Shown here in pieces: positions 27,373 to 36,270 of a stretch of DNA of 46,166 bases; position 1 is the stretch's first letter; each line of letters begins with the position of its first letter. Source of the DNA: Nostoc sp. CCCryo 231-06. GTDB taxonomy: Bacteria > Cyanobacteriota > Cyanobacteriia > Cyanobacteriales > Nostocaceae. Below the pieces are notes generated by a model, which made no database searches, was not told the DNA's origin, and worked only from the letters and a program-made list of their open reading frames with translations. Location: NCBI GenBank assembly GCA_023522315.1, contig JAHCSU010000240.1, positions 1-46,166 on the forward strand. Direction: 5' to 3'. The translations under genes and the position numbers were made by a program.

Positions 27373-27495
27373 TTAAGCGATTGCTGTCGCAGACGGCAAG
27401 CCGTTCGCAGATGATGACTGTTGGCAAATTGCTAAATAAGCAAGCACAGCAAGGAACTCATCAAAATTCAGGGGTTTGGTGAACCAAATATCCAC
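27373..27495 (-). pseudogene. Response-regulator receiver remnant
   Basis: About 40 codons read VDIWFTKPLNFDEFLAVLAYL before a stop at 27373. FTKPLNFDEFLA matches the last helix of a receiver domain (the conserved Lys-Pro and following helix). The rest of the gene is missing upstream, where a hairpin begins. Confidence 0.45.
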
Positions 27496-27525
27496 AAGAG
27501 GGCAAAAGTGCTTTTTGCCCTCTTG
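27495..27525. terminator. Perfect 13-bp hairpin
   Basis: CAAGAGGGCAAAA and TTTTGCCCTCTTG pair perfectly round a 5-base loop, followed by TTAATTTTC on the plus strand. It has the form of an intrinsic terminator, but no intact plus-strand gene ends before it. The rest of 27130-27760 is AT-rich and shows no gene. Confidence 0.55.
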
Positions 27526-27761
27526 TTAATTTTCTACACCATGACATAGTGTTGTTTGATTTATAGGGTTATTTGTTTGATTACAATATAAAAAGTAAGA
27601 AAAATGTCAGATATAAATTTACTTTTTTCTAGAATAGCAACTTTTAAAAAAATACTATATCAAAAGAATGAGATTTGATGTGATACTTTTTTAGTAAGAT
27701 ATAGCTGTTATCATAAAAATATAAAAACAGCGACAACGCTAGACGTTGCGAGGCAAAAAAT

Positions 27762-27878
27762 ATGAATGCCAATGAAGTTTTGAAGCAATATGCCGCCGGG
27801 AAAAAAATTTTTAGGCAGGCAGATTTAAATAGTAGTCAGCCTCGAACTCAATTCAAAATGACTTTGTTCGCGATCTGA
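27762..27878 (+). pseudogene. Pentapeptide-repeat protein, N-terminal stub
   Basis: 38 codons beginning MNANEVLKQYAAGKKIF, the classic start of cyanobacterial pentapeptide-repeat proteins, and QADLNSSQ where the A(D/N)LXX repeats would begin. The frame then runs into the tail of the gpmA pseudogene (opposite strand, overlap 31 bases) and stops. The repeat array was evidently removed at about 27845. Confidence 0.6.
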
Positions 27879-28543
27879 CCATCAGCATCAATATCATAGA
27901 TAATTGGAATTGCTGTCCCTAATTCAACATTGACAATCTCCTCTTGGGATAGGTTTTCCAGGTGCTTAATGATGGCACGGAGTGAGTTTACATGCGCTGC
28001 AACCAAGACATTATCTCCTGTGATTAAGTGCTACAAAATGCGATCGCGAAAAAATGGAACAGTGCGCTTCACGGTATCTACCAAACTTTCGCCACCCGGC
28101 GGAGTCACAGCATATTATCGTCGCCAGAGTTGCACTTGCTCTTGGCCAAATTTTACGGCGGTTTCAGCTTTATTCAACCCTTGCAATTCGCCATAGTACC
28201 GTTCATCCAGCCTCGCTGTCAGATAAACTGGCAGTTACTGTTCGGCATCGCCCTTGTATTTATCCCAACCATGCCAGTCTTTATCATCTGCCTGATGCTT
28301 GATGATCGGAATTCTCCCGTCGCAAATATCCTCTACTTCTGTCAAGATAACGATCGCAGTTTCAATAGCTCGAAACAGCAGACTGGTAAAGCAAACTCTG
28401 ACTCGATAATTCTTCAGTTTGCAGGAGGCGATCATTGCTTCTGCTCGCCCCTGTTCGCCTAAGGGAACATCAACCCATCCTGTAAATTTATTGTCTGCAT
28501 TCCAAAGGCTCTGTCCGTGACGGATCAAAATTAATTTAGCCAT
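27848..28543 (-). pseudogene. gpmA: gpmA (phosphoglycerate mutase) with three stops
   Basis: One continuous frame encodes a cofactor-dependent phosphoglycerate mutase of about 230 codons: LILIRHGQSLWN (catalytic His), [51 protein letters not shown] and VLVAAHVNSLRAI to the end. It is broken by TAA at 28235-28237, TAA at 28115-28117 and TAG at 28031-28033, without any frameshift. Gly of the usual AHGNSLR is Val. All three stops are one C-to-T change away from a Gln codon. Only the first 102 residues can be made. It probably decayed recently; an intact glycolytic mutase should exist elsewhere. Confidence 0.88.
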
Positions 28544-28676
28544 TGTGTGTTGTGTTCAGTGTGCGATCGCATGGATTTTGAGAAAGTTAATACTTCCAGC
28601 CTTGCTCAACGCAATGTCATCCATGACTATAACGCGATCGCTCGACACAGAAGAAGCCCATACAGAGGTGATGACA

Positions 28677-29474
28677 CTAAAGCGCCAGGGTATCAAAAAT
28701 GTCACGCAGAATCTGTGCAGAATGAATAAGCTGTTGTTGCTCCGTGTCATTGAGAGTAAGGTTGACCCTCTTAATCACACCTTTTTCATTCACTACAGAG
28801 GGCAGACTGAGACAAACATCGCTAATGCCGTAGAAGTCATTCACCAGGGAGCTAACGGTAAGAATGCGCTCCTGTCCACGCAGAATAGCTTGGACAATTT
28901 CAGTTGTTGCCAGTCCAATGGCGTAGGAAGTACAGCCTTTGCGTTTGAGGATTTCGTAGCCAGCATTTTTAACCCGCTCAAAAATATCCTGTAGTGCGGC
29001 GTTGTCTAGTGCTGGACTACCCTCTCGCTCATAAAGGGGCATTCCGGCAATATTCACCTTGCTCCAAACGGGTACTTCACTGTCGCCATGTTCACCAATG
29101 ATGTAAGCATGAACACTACGTGCGTCAATGCCCATTTTCTGCGCTAGCAGGGTACGAAAACGGGCAGAATCAAGCACTGTTCCAGAGCCAATTACCCTAG
29201 CAGCAGGAAAACCGGAGAGTTTTAGCGTCACGTAAGTCATAATGTCTACGGGATTGCTGACAATTAGCAAGGTGGCATTGGGACAATATTTGACGATATC
29301 TGCAATTAAGCTCTTAAAGATGGCAACGTTGCGTCCAACCAGATCCAGGCGGGTCTCTCCCGGCTTCTGACTGGCTCCAGCAGTAATAATCACCATGTCT
29401 GCGTTCTGTCCGACATCAGCAACAGTGCCAGCTTTAATCTCAATAGGCTCGACAAAAGGAATGCCGTGCGCTAA
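28677..29474 (-). pseudogene. L-lactate dehydrogenase lacking its NAD-binding N-terminus
   Basis: From GIPFVEP to the end the frame is a good L-lactate/malate dehydrogenase: [59 protein letters not shown], the catalytic [12 protein letters not shown] and [15 protein letters not shown]. The Rossmann GxGxxG start (about 60 residues) is absent. An open frame continues upstream to an ATG at 29582, but those codons overlap a nitroreductase fragment in another frame and are not LDH-like. So a deletion joined two genes and left this one without cofactor binding. Confidence 0.82.
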
Positions 29475-29481
29475 GTAATAA

Positions 29482-29706
29482 TTACGCGATTGAGCGATCG
29501 CTGAAGCGACCACTTGATCGCGGCGTTTCAGTGCCATATCCAAAACGAACAACCAAGTCTGGTCTGCGATCGCCAATACCAAGATATGAAGCGAACTGTG
29601 GACGCAATGCCGAAACTTCGACAGGCTGGTTCAAGAAGGTGTTTTTGATGCCTAGTGCAGTAGCTTGTAAACTTTCAAGCGAGGAAATTTCAAGCTGTGG
29701 CTGGGA
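29482..29706 (-). pseudogene. Nitroreductase C-terminal fragment
   Basis: 74 codons open between stops read [37 protein letters not shown] and [10 protein letters not shown], the C-terminal part of a nitroreductase-like flavoprotein. The start and FMN-binding N-terminus are missing. Its last codons run into the LDH pseudogene at 29474-29490, which marks the deletion joint. Confidence 0.65.
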
Positions 29707-29807
29707 CTATCCCGTGCAGCGCCTTGAAGGGAATTTGAAGTAGGTGGAGAGCGATCGCTCTTTTTCAGATGTAAGCTAAAAGGACAAAAGATATGAGTTA
29801 ATATCCT

Positions 29808-30596
29808 ATGCAGCAGTCTAACTCTGGCAATTACCGGGATTTTTGGCGGCAGCTTGCTACTTTGGCTGCAATCTTTGGTGCTTTCGCGATCAACGTAGTA
29901 TCGAACGTTTTTCCACTCAATGGACTGAGCATAGGGGAAATTTCCAATACTTTGTTTAAAAATGTCCTGATTATCCCTGCCAATTACGCATTTGCTATCT
30001 GGGGACTGATTTACGTTGGGTTGTTTGCTTTTGGGGTATACCAAGCTTTACCTAACCAACGAGATGAACCTGATTTACGTAAGACAGGTTATCTGTTGGT
30101 GATTGCCTGTGTTGCTCAAAGTATTTGGGTATATCTATTTTTGTCTAGGCTTTTTGCTCTTTCTATAATTGCAATGCTCTTGATTCTGTTGCCGCTAATT
30201 GCTGTCTATGTGCAGTTAGAAATTGGCAAATCGCGTGTACCTCGGCTCAAGAAATGGTGTATTCACTTTCCTGTCAGCATTTATCTAGGCTGGATTAGCG
30301 TGGCGACCATTGTCAACGTAGCGTGTGCCTTGTATTTTCAGGGGTGGAACGGTTGGGAGATTTCTGCCGAAATTTGGACTCTCATCATGTTATTGATCGC
30401 AACAGCACTTGCAGCAGTTATTGTTATCCAGCGTCGAGACATCGCTTATACAGGCGTAACACTCTGGGCATTAGTAGCGATCGCACTCAAGCACTCTGAT
30501 AACTCAATGCTCAGAAATACCGTGTTGGTTTTGGCAATTGTCCTAGTTTTGACCACTATGATTAACATTAGGAGAACCCAACAAGAACGTATTTAA
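29808..30596 (+). CDS. TspO/MBR-like tryptophan-rich membrane protein
   Basis: 262 residues with about seven to eight hydrophobic segments. LIIPANYAFAIWGLIYVGL and QSIWVYLF are the features of the TspO/MBR group, which binds porphyrins or sterols and takes part in stress responses. It is longer than classic TspO (about 160 residues) and has extra C-terminal helices, like other tryptophan-rich sensory proteins of cyanobacteria. It stands alone just beyond the remnant block. Confidence 0.78.
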   Translation: MQQSNSGNYRDFWRQLATLAAIFGAFAINVVSNVFPLNGLSIGEISNTLFKNVLIIPANYAFAIWGLIYVGLFAFGVYQALPNQRDEPDLRKTGYLLVIACVAQSIWVYLFLSRLFALSIIAMLLILLPLIAVYVQLEIGKSRVPRLKKWCIHFPVSIYLGWISVATIVNVACALYFQGWNGWEISAEIWTLIMLLIATALAAVIVIQRRDIAYTGVTLWALVAIALKHSDNSMLRNTVLVLAIVLVLTTMINIRRTQQERI

Positions 30597-30598
30597 GT

Positions 30599-30631
30599 GC
30601 GATGGCGTACCCGCCCACCATAGGTGATCGC
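30599..30631. repeat. 33-bp HIP1-related repeat
   Basis: Second copy of the repeat at 26316-26348, starting GCGATGGCG and ending GTGATCGC. It lies directly after the stop codon of the TspO-like gene. Confidence 0.75.
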
Positions 30632-30680
30632 CCCAAAATTAACATTTATTGATGATGTCCTCACCAGCATCCTATTGGCG

Positions 30681-30710
30681 TAAGCTAATCAGCATTTAAG
30701 TTGCATAAAA
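30681..30710. repeat. 30-bp dispersed repeat, copy 2
   Basis: Partner of 8469-8498, 29 of 30 bases equal. The remainder of the gap 30597-30921 is AT-rich with no gene seen. Confidence 0.8.
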
Positions 30711-30921
30711 GCAACGTATCAAAAGCACTCGCAGCCTTTAAAGTCTGAAATTTTAAGGCAGGATAAACAATTAAAAATCAGCTTTAATCTTGTTTTCATC
30801 CTGCTAACAATTATTTTGTTATCCGGTCTAATTATCTTTGACAATCTACGCTTCAACTATCGAATAATTAAACCCACTCACAGATATTTTATAGACCCAA
30901 ATACTTATTTAGAAGTACCCA

Positions 30922-31551
30922 ATGACTCAGCAATCAACCAGACTCAAAAACCACGTAGCACCTAAAGGTAAAAGGCTGTCCCAAGCTCTAAACTCTAAGT
31001 TTGGTGTAACCCTTGCAGATTTTGATAATGCGATTAATGGTGATGTTGCCACAGCACAGAAAATAGGTGAATTAGCCCGTCAAGGCAGACTATCAAGTGA
31101 ATTAGCTCCAAGATTGGCCCAAGCTTATTTAGAAATTATCAATGGCAGTGAGGCTTACAACAAAGCTACTGCTGATATTTTAGTACAAGCTGGTAAGAGT
31201 GCGATCGCTATTGACAAGGCAGTATCTCAAACGATGCTGGCTAATTCCCGATATGGGCATGAGCGTAAAGAATTGGCTCAACAATTTGGAATTGCGCGAA
31301 ATGTAGAGAATAATCGTCACAATTATCAAATTAACTACACCGAAATTAAGGGATACATTGATGCTCAGTTGGTTGGAGTTGATCAAGAAGCTGGAATTCT
31401 TGACCAATCTAATAGACCAGAAGTAAAAAAAATTGCAGCTAATGAACAATTACAGCAACGGCAAATTAATGTTCACTTTCTCAACCCAGACAAATTATTT
31501 GGCGATCGCCAAATAATACTCAAATCGCTCCCGGAGTTTTTCAACCGTTAG
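30922..31551 (+). CDS. Unknown cyanobacterial protein
   Basis: 209 residues, not recognised. It is soluble, rich in Ala, Gln and Asn, and mostly helical in appearance (ATAQKIGELARQGRLSSELAPRLAQAYLEII). No membrane segment, signal peptide or known motif. The last 57 bases overlap the end of the GTPase gene on the other strand; the final residues (FGDRQIILKSLPEFFNR) come from that shared DNA, so the original C-terminus may have been lost or extended. Confidence 0.65.
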   Translation: MTQQSTRLKNHVAPKGKRLSQALNSKFGVTLADFDNAINGDVATAQKIGELARQGRLSSELAPRLAQAYLEIINGSEAYNKATADILVQAGKSAIAIDKAVSQTMLANSRYGHERKELAQQFGIARNVENNRHNYQINYTEIKGYIDAQLVGVDQEAGILDQSNRPEVKKIAANEQLQQRQINVHFLNPDKLFGDRQIILKSLPEFFNR

Positions 31552-33408
31552 ATTCTGAGTCCAGTATTCCACTAGGGCGTGACCAAATGCCCAGGCGTTG
31601 CGATCGGGTGAAGCGGAGTTTTCTAGCAGTAGCGGCCAGAGGGATAGTAATTCAAAGTTGAGCGGGTTAGGGTTAGCTGTATTCAAGAGCGAGAAAAGCT
31701 CATATCCCATTTGGAGTTTGCCAATCACAATCGGTAACTGTTCCACGGGAATTTGCTCTGCCAACATATATGCTAGGGCTGGAGATCCGGTTGAGAGCGT
31801 AGAAACAAACTGGAGGACGGGACTTTTGAGCAATGAGGTTAGTCCCTGTGTTGTCGCCATTTGGAAGGTATAGTGGTCGATGATTTTGGCTGCGGCGACG
31901 GTGCGGACTTCGAGGTTACGCAAAAAGCGGGCGAGACGGAGTTGCTTGGTAGGTGCGATCGCATCCACTAATCCTAAGGATAGCGCCTCTACTCCCCAAG
32001 CAACTCGACCCGTTTTGCTGTCACCTGTAACCACAGGCACAACTAGATTACAGAAGTTTCCCAGCAGTTTGGCCCGATACTCAGTAGCTTCTCGAATGGC
32101 AATTTCTTTTGGACGATTACCCCATTCCCAATCATAAGGCGGTTGCCATTCGCGGATGGGACGCAGACGATCTACTTGAGTGACGATCGCGATCGCAGGT
32201 AAATCTGCAACTTCTGCTTTTATGTCTTGCAGAAAGTCCACATCCATTTGCAGGGCAGGATCGAGGGCAGGGGTGACTAACAGCAGCAAATCTGCATTAA
32301 TGGCATAATCAAGCACTAGGTTTCGGAGATCGGCACGGTTGACTTGTTCGTAACCAGGTGTATCCAAAATCGTCAAAGTTTCCCCACTTTCAGTCTGCCA
32401 TTGATAATTTTGAATGCGATCAGTACTGGGTAAAACATCAACGGCTGCTAAATCTGCCTGAAATAGCGTGTTAATCAGGCTACTTTTTCCCGACCCCGTG
32501 CGCCCCACCAGCAGAATATTCACGGGTTTTTGCTCAACGGCCTCGGTGGGTTGAGCTTGAGCCAGGATTTCTCGGAGTGTTTGGGTTTTTGCCTTGGGTA
32601 AAGTCGTAGAAGCTACGGTTGCTGAAACTGGTAATGTGCTACGCCCGTAAAGTGCGATCGCCTGCCGACATAAGTTTCTCAGGGCAGCTTCCCGGAATAA
32701 CTGGCTCAAATTCCCCAATAATTGCTGAGTTGCCTGGTTACTAGAACCCTTGCTGGCTTGTTTTGCCACCGCCGCCACCGGATTTAATACCCACTGTGCC
32801 CAGTTCCAAGCTTTCCAGAATTTTCGAGCCGATGGTTCCAACTTCCGATAGACTTCGTATCCTTGGTATGCTTGGCCAACCGTCACCTGATTGAGGACAG
32901 GGGATAACTTTTGCATCCACTGATCCATATCATCCACTGTTCCGCGAATCAGCCCGTAAGCTTGGGGGACGTAAATGTTCAGTAGAGGATATTGAATTTG
33001 AGGATTGTAGATATGAGCGATCGCTACAACCAAATCTTGGCATCGCGTCCAAAAAGTTTGCCAATCTTCCCAAATCGGGCGATCGCTTTGTGCCGCTTGC
33101 AAAATCTCTTGAAGTGCGGTTTCTGCAAGCTTTGTGACATCACTTCCCACTGTTCGTAGAGTATCCTCTACTGTCGATTCTAGTTCTTCTTGGACTTGGG
33201 CTAATACAGCTTCTACTTGGTTGACAGCTGGTTGAGTCCATTTCACCAATAGCCAACGCCAACCAACAAATAAAAGGGTGAATACACCCCAAATCCAACT
33301 AATACCCCACGCATGAATTTGTGAACCGGCGGATACCAGTATGAAAATTATGATAAACGCGATCGGGATTGCTAAGACGACCCACTGCCACGGTTTTAAT
33401 CGCACCAT
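31495..33408 (-). CDS. Membrane-anchored Era/dynamin-like GTPase
   Basis: 637 residues. Two membrane segments lie at the N-terminus (about 9-27 and 33-53), then a long helical region. The G domain starts near residue 295 with G1 VGRTGSGKSSLIN, switch regions with DVLPSTDR, G3 LDTPGYEQ and G4 TQVD. The C-terminal 150 residues are helical and partly hydrophobic. Related cyanobacterial proteins are annotated as HSR1-type GTP-binding proteins; a role at membranes or in division is possible but unproven. It converges on and overlaps the unknown gene by 57 bases. Confidence 0.82.
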   Translation of the reverse strand: MVRLKPWQWVVLAIPIAFIIIFILVSAGSQIHAWGISWIWGVFTLLFVGWRWLLVKWTQPAVNQVEAVLAQVQEELESTVEDTLRTVGSDVTKLAETALQEILQAAQSDRPIWEDWQTFWTRCQDLVVAIAHIYNPQIQYPLLNIYVPQAYGLIRGTVDDMDQWMQKLSPVLNQVTVGQAYQGYEVYRKLEPSARKFWKAWNWAQWVLNPVAAVAKQASKGSSNQATQQLLGNLSQLFREAALRNLCRQAIALYGRSTLPVSATVASTTLPKAKTQTLREILAQAQPTEAVEQKPVNILLVGRTGSGKSSLINTLFQADLAAVDVLPSTDRIQNYQWQTESGETLTILDTPGYEQVNRADLRNLVLDYAINADLLLLVTPALDPALQMDVDFLQDIKAEVADLPAIAIVTQVDRLRPIREWQPPYDWEWGNRPKEIAIREATEYRAKLLGNFCNLVVPVVTGDSKTGRVAWGVEALSLGLVDAIAPTKQLRLARFLRNLEVRTVAAAKIIDHYTFQMATTQGLTSLLKSPVLQFVSTLSTGSPALAYMLAEQIPVEQLPIVIGKLQMGYELFSLLNTANPNPLNFELLSLWPLLLENSASPDRNAWAFGHALVEYWTQNLTVEKLRERFEYYLAIAK

Positions 33409-33636
33409 TGCCCCATACCTGCCTTGGTTAGACTTCTTATATTTCTATTGTCGATCTAATTATCTTGTGGTGAGTTCTGGATTACTGCATGTATTAAAGT
33501 GTAATAATTTGCTGATAACAGCTTACACTGACTGCTAGTCAATATGATGTGTTGTGGTAAAAGTGGAGATTTGCTTACCTTTAAGATAAGATTTACGTGA
33601 ATAAATCACAAAAAACTGCCTTGTGCGCGTTGAATT

Positions 33637-34947
33637 ATGCTTGTAGATTTTACAGTCGAAAACTACCGTTCAATTAAAGAACCTGTAACCCTAAGTGCAG
33701 TTGCTCAAAAACAAAGCGATCGTCAGACAAGCCAAAGCAGTAAACGTAAACGGGTGAAGTCAGATCATGAAATTGCACCTGGATATCATGTTGAAGGGTG
33801 GGACATTGAGCTTTTACCTGTCCTGGCAATTTTTGGAGCTAACGCATCAGGCAAGAGTAATGTTATCCAAGCTTTGGATTATTTATTGCTTATGATGTCT
33901 CAAGGCATTCAGGAAGTGGTGAAATTCCAGAGAATCTTTAAATATGCAAAACTAGACCCTTTCAAATTAGATAGTATCTCTGCCCACACTCCGACCAAAT
34001 TTGAGTTAAGAACTATATTTGGTAACACCATCTATACTTATTATTTAGTAATTAATCAAAATCATGTAATTTCAGAAAACTTAGACTATGCTTTAAACAC
34101 GACTAAGCGAACTCGTCGTTTATTCCATCGTAAATGGGATGAAGCTAGTAAAAAGCTTATATGGAAAACTGGTGATGATTTTGTTGGGCCTCATAATCAA
34201 CTACAGCATAATATTAGAGAAAATGATTTATTCATTACTACATTATTAAAGCTAAAAATAGATAAAATCGAGTCTTTTTTAACCTGGCTAAGAACTGGCT
34301 GGCGAGGACTAAATCTGGGAAATGAAGATTTAGATATAGCTGCAATTACGTCTATAGAGAATGCTTCCGTATTTAAGGAATTACTTGAAAAAACATTAGA
34401 TATTGTACGAAAATTTGATACGGGACTGTCTAGGATAGAGTTAAAAAAGAAATCTGATGCTCAGGTTGACTATAACATATATGCTGTACATAATACTAAT
34501 GATGGTAACGAAATACAGTGGCTTTTCCATGAAGAGTCTCTTGGCACTCAGCGTTTATTTAACTTGGCATTCCGCATAGTAGTATCTTTAAAAATAGGCG
34601 GATTGATAATTGTTGATGAATTAGGCACAAATATTCATCCTAATATTGTAAAAAGTATTATTAGAATATTTCAAAATCCTAAAACTAATCCCAGAAATGC
34701 TCAACTGATTTTGACAAGTCATGATAATACCTTACAAAGAAATAACTTATTACGCCGCGACCAAATTTGGTTTACACAAAAGCGCCCTGACCAAAGCACT
34801 GAGTTGTATCCTTTGACTGATTTCCATGTGCGAAATGATTTGGCCATTGACAAAGCTTATTTAGATGGTCGTTTTGGAGCCGTTCCGTTTATCCCATCTG
34901 ATGAGGAAATGATTTTACAGGGTGATGAGCAGTGCCAAGAAAGTTAA
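33637..34947 (+). CDS. RloA/AbiL-type AAA ATPase
   Basis: 436-residue AAA15-type ATPase. MLVDFTVENYRSIKEPVTLSAVA opens the fold; Walker A is GANASGKSN (about residues 69-77), the signature SLGTQRLFNLAF, Walker B LIIVDELGTNIHP and switch His ILTSHDN. The 16-base overlap with the next gene, an RloB protein, marks this as the ATPase half of an RloA/RloB unit, like Lactococcus AbiL (AbiLi/AbiLii), which aborts phage infection. Related to but clearly different from the ATPase at 1351-2496. Confidence 0.87.
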   Translation: MLVDFTVENYRSIKEPVTLSAVAQKQSDRQTSQSSKRKRVKSDHEIAPGYHVEGWDIELLPVLAIFGANASGKSNVIQALDYLLLMMSQGIQEVVKFQRIFKYAKLDPFKLDSISAHTPTKFELRTIFGNTIYTYYLVINQNHVISENLDYALNTTKRTRRLFHRKWDEASKKLIWKTGDDFVGPHNQLQHNIRENDLFITTLLKLKIDKIESFLTWLRTGWRGLNLGNEDLDIAAITSIENASVFKELLEKTLDIVRKFDTGLSRIELKKKSDAQVDYNIYAVHNTNDGNEIQWLFHEESLGTQRLFNLAFRIVVSLKIGGLIIVDELGTNIHPNIVKSIIRIFQNPKTNPRNAQLILTSHDNTLQRNNLLRRDQIWFTQKRPDQSTELYPLTDFHVRNDLAIDKAYLDGRFGAVPFIPSDEEMILQGDEQCQES

Positions 34948-35564
34948 ATCGTCATTCACCTAGCAGAAATATTGCTCAGAAAATACTAATTGCTTGTGAA
35001 GGAAGTAAAACAGAACCAATTTATTTCAATAGTATCCGCAATGAATTACGTTCGCCAACTTTAGATATTATTGTATTGCCTCATCAAAACAAAACTGATC
35101 CACGTAGCATTATTGAAAGACTCATCGAAGAACGACAGCAGAGGAAAGATAACCAGCAATGGAGTAAAGAAGATAAGGCTTGGGCTGTTTTTGACGGAGA
35201 TGAGCATATTGAAAAAAGTTTGGCAAATTGGCAAAGTGCAATAAATCGAGCTAAAAGCCAAAAAATTAATCTGGCAATTACAAATCCTTGTTTTGAACTC
35301 TGGTATCTAATTCACTTTCAAGACCATTTTGCACAAATCACTCGTGATAGGTTAGTTAATTTGCTTGAAATGCATATACCAGACTATGACAAATCAATGT
35401 GCTTGTATCCAAAACCATTGAAATCGTTAACAGAACAAGCGATTCAACGTGCTGAGAAGATTGCAAAGCAGATAGAACGTAATGAATTATCTGAGCATTC
35501 AAATCCCTGCTGTAGTGGCTTGTCTAAATTGATTAGTAGTTTATTAAATTTAAAGAATAGTTAG
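34932..35564 (+). CDS. rloB: RloB-type TOPRIM protein (AbiLii-like)
   Basis: 210 residues of the RloB family. The TOPRIM-like acidic motif ILIACEGSKTEPIYF (about residues 18-32), the Asp-x-Asp of WAVFDGDEH and the family hallmark NPCFELWYLIHF are all present. It is probably a metal-dependent nuclease or effector controlled by its ATPase partner. Translation is coupled to rloA by overlapping ends. A hairpin at 35646-35670 follows. Defence role inferred from AbiL and from rlo genes found in restriction loci. Confidence 0.86.
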   Translation: MPRKLNRHSPSRNIAQKILIACEGSKTEPIYFNSIRNELRSPTLDIIVLPHQNKTDPRSIIERLIEERQQRKDNQQWSKEDKAWAVFDGDEHIEKSLANWQSAINRAKSQKINLAITNPCFELWYLIHFQDHFAQITRDRLVNLLEMHIPDYDKSMCLYPKPLKSLTEQAIQRAEKIAKQIERNELSEHSNPCCSGLSKLISSLLNLKNS

Positions 35565-35645
35565 AGAAACTGCTCTGAATTACTTTTTGTAGCCCAATAT
35601 ACAATTCAGGTATAATCGCTATTATAATTCAGTTAAAAAGGAACA

Positions 35646-35670
35646 AGCCGAACTTGTAAAAAGTCCGGCT
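35646..35670. terminator. Two-way terminator hairpin
   Basis: AGCCGAACTT and AAGTCCGGCT pair with one mismatch round a 5-base loop. T-rich stretches follow on both strands (GTTTT on plus; CTTTTT reading minus). It separates rloB from the convergent unknown gene. Confidence 0.7.
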
Positions 35671-35678
35671 GAGTTTTA

Positions 35679-36068
35679 TCAATCGTCTATTCGCAGTAGT
35701 TTGCGGTAAAACGGTTGTGAAAAATCGGTCGCACGATGACGTTTATGGTTATCCATAAGTTCAATTAAAAAATTAATAAACTCGAAACTAGCCATCATCA
35801 GTTCGTAACTCAGGTCAGCGTTACCATCAAACTGGATTCTGCAACGAGTTAAGTCTGAGGGTAAAGTCCCAACATTCCAGGAGGCGACAAAGGGAACATG
35901 TTCACTGGCTTCTATCTTCCGCTGTCCCTCCAAGACCCCTTTTTGATAGAGGCTGATGGCATAGGGTAAGAAATTGCGCCTAGCGCCCTGAACATAAGGT
36001 AAATAAACACTGGCTTGTTGTTGAGTGGCAGGCTGGAGTTGGTCAATAGACATTGTTAAATATGCCAA
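35679..36068 (-). CDS. Unknown small protein
   Basis: 129 residues, not recognised. No membrane segment. The middle has SLYQKGVLEGQRKIEASEHVPFVASWNVGTL and the end FINFLIELMDNHKRHRATDFSQPFYRKLL. A later ATG (MSIDQLQP, 5 codons in) may be the true start. It ends at a shared terminator with rloB, so it is a separate transcription unit. Codon use looks like its neighbours. Confidence 0.6.
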   Translation of the reverse strand: MAYLTMSIDQLQPATQQQASVYLPYVQGARRNFLPYAISLYQKGVLEGQRKIEASEHVPFVASWNVGTLPSDLTRCRIQFDGNADLSYELMMASFEFINFLIELMDNHKRHRATDFSQPFYRKLLRIDD

Positions 36069-36270
36069 CTGGGGATATTAGTGGATGTTAGTAGTATTCC
36101 CAAAAGATGTGTCTAAAGCACATAGTGGTGAGTGGGGAGTGGAGGGAGCAGTGAGCAAGGGAGAAAAGTTTTACCCTCAGCAAGAGCATCACCCCGCTCC
36201 TCTGCCTCTTTTCAATGCCCAATGCCCCAAAAATGAAGTTACTGCTAAGAAATATTAAAATTTCGGTTAG
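36069..36270. other. Gap with G-rich repeat units
   Basis: Holds GTGGGGAG/GGAGGGAGCAG-type units (36125-36165) and a CAATGCCC repeat (36213-36230). No gene seen. Confidence 0.5.

Noticed and set aside
27495..27525. Terminator of an unseen plus-strand small RNA
   Set aside because: No promoter or conserved sequence upstream that I can support; the DNA there reads as a response-regulator remnant on the minus strand.
28028..28462. Plus-strand frames across gpmA
   Set aside because: Shadows of the minus-strand pseudogene, which explains the sequence far better.
28545..28994. Plus-strand 149-residue frame
   Set aside because: Lies opposite the LDH pseudogene and has no protein-like features.
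29475..29582. N-terminus of lactate dehydrogenase
   Set aside because: It is nitroreductase DNA read in another frame; no GxGxxG.
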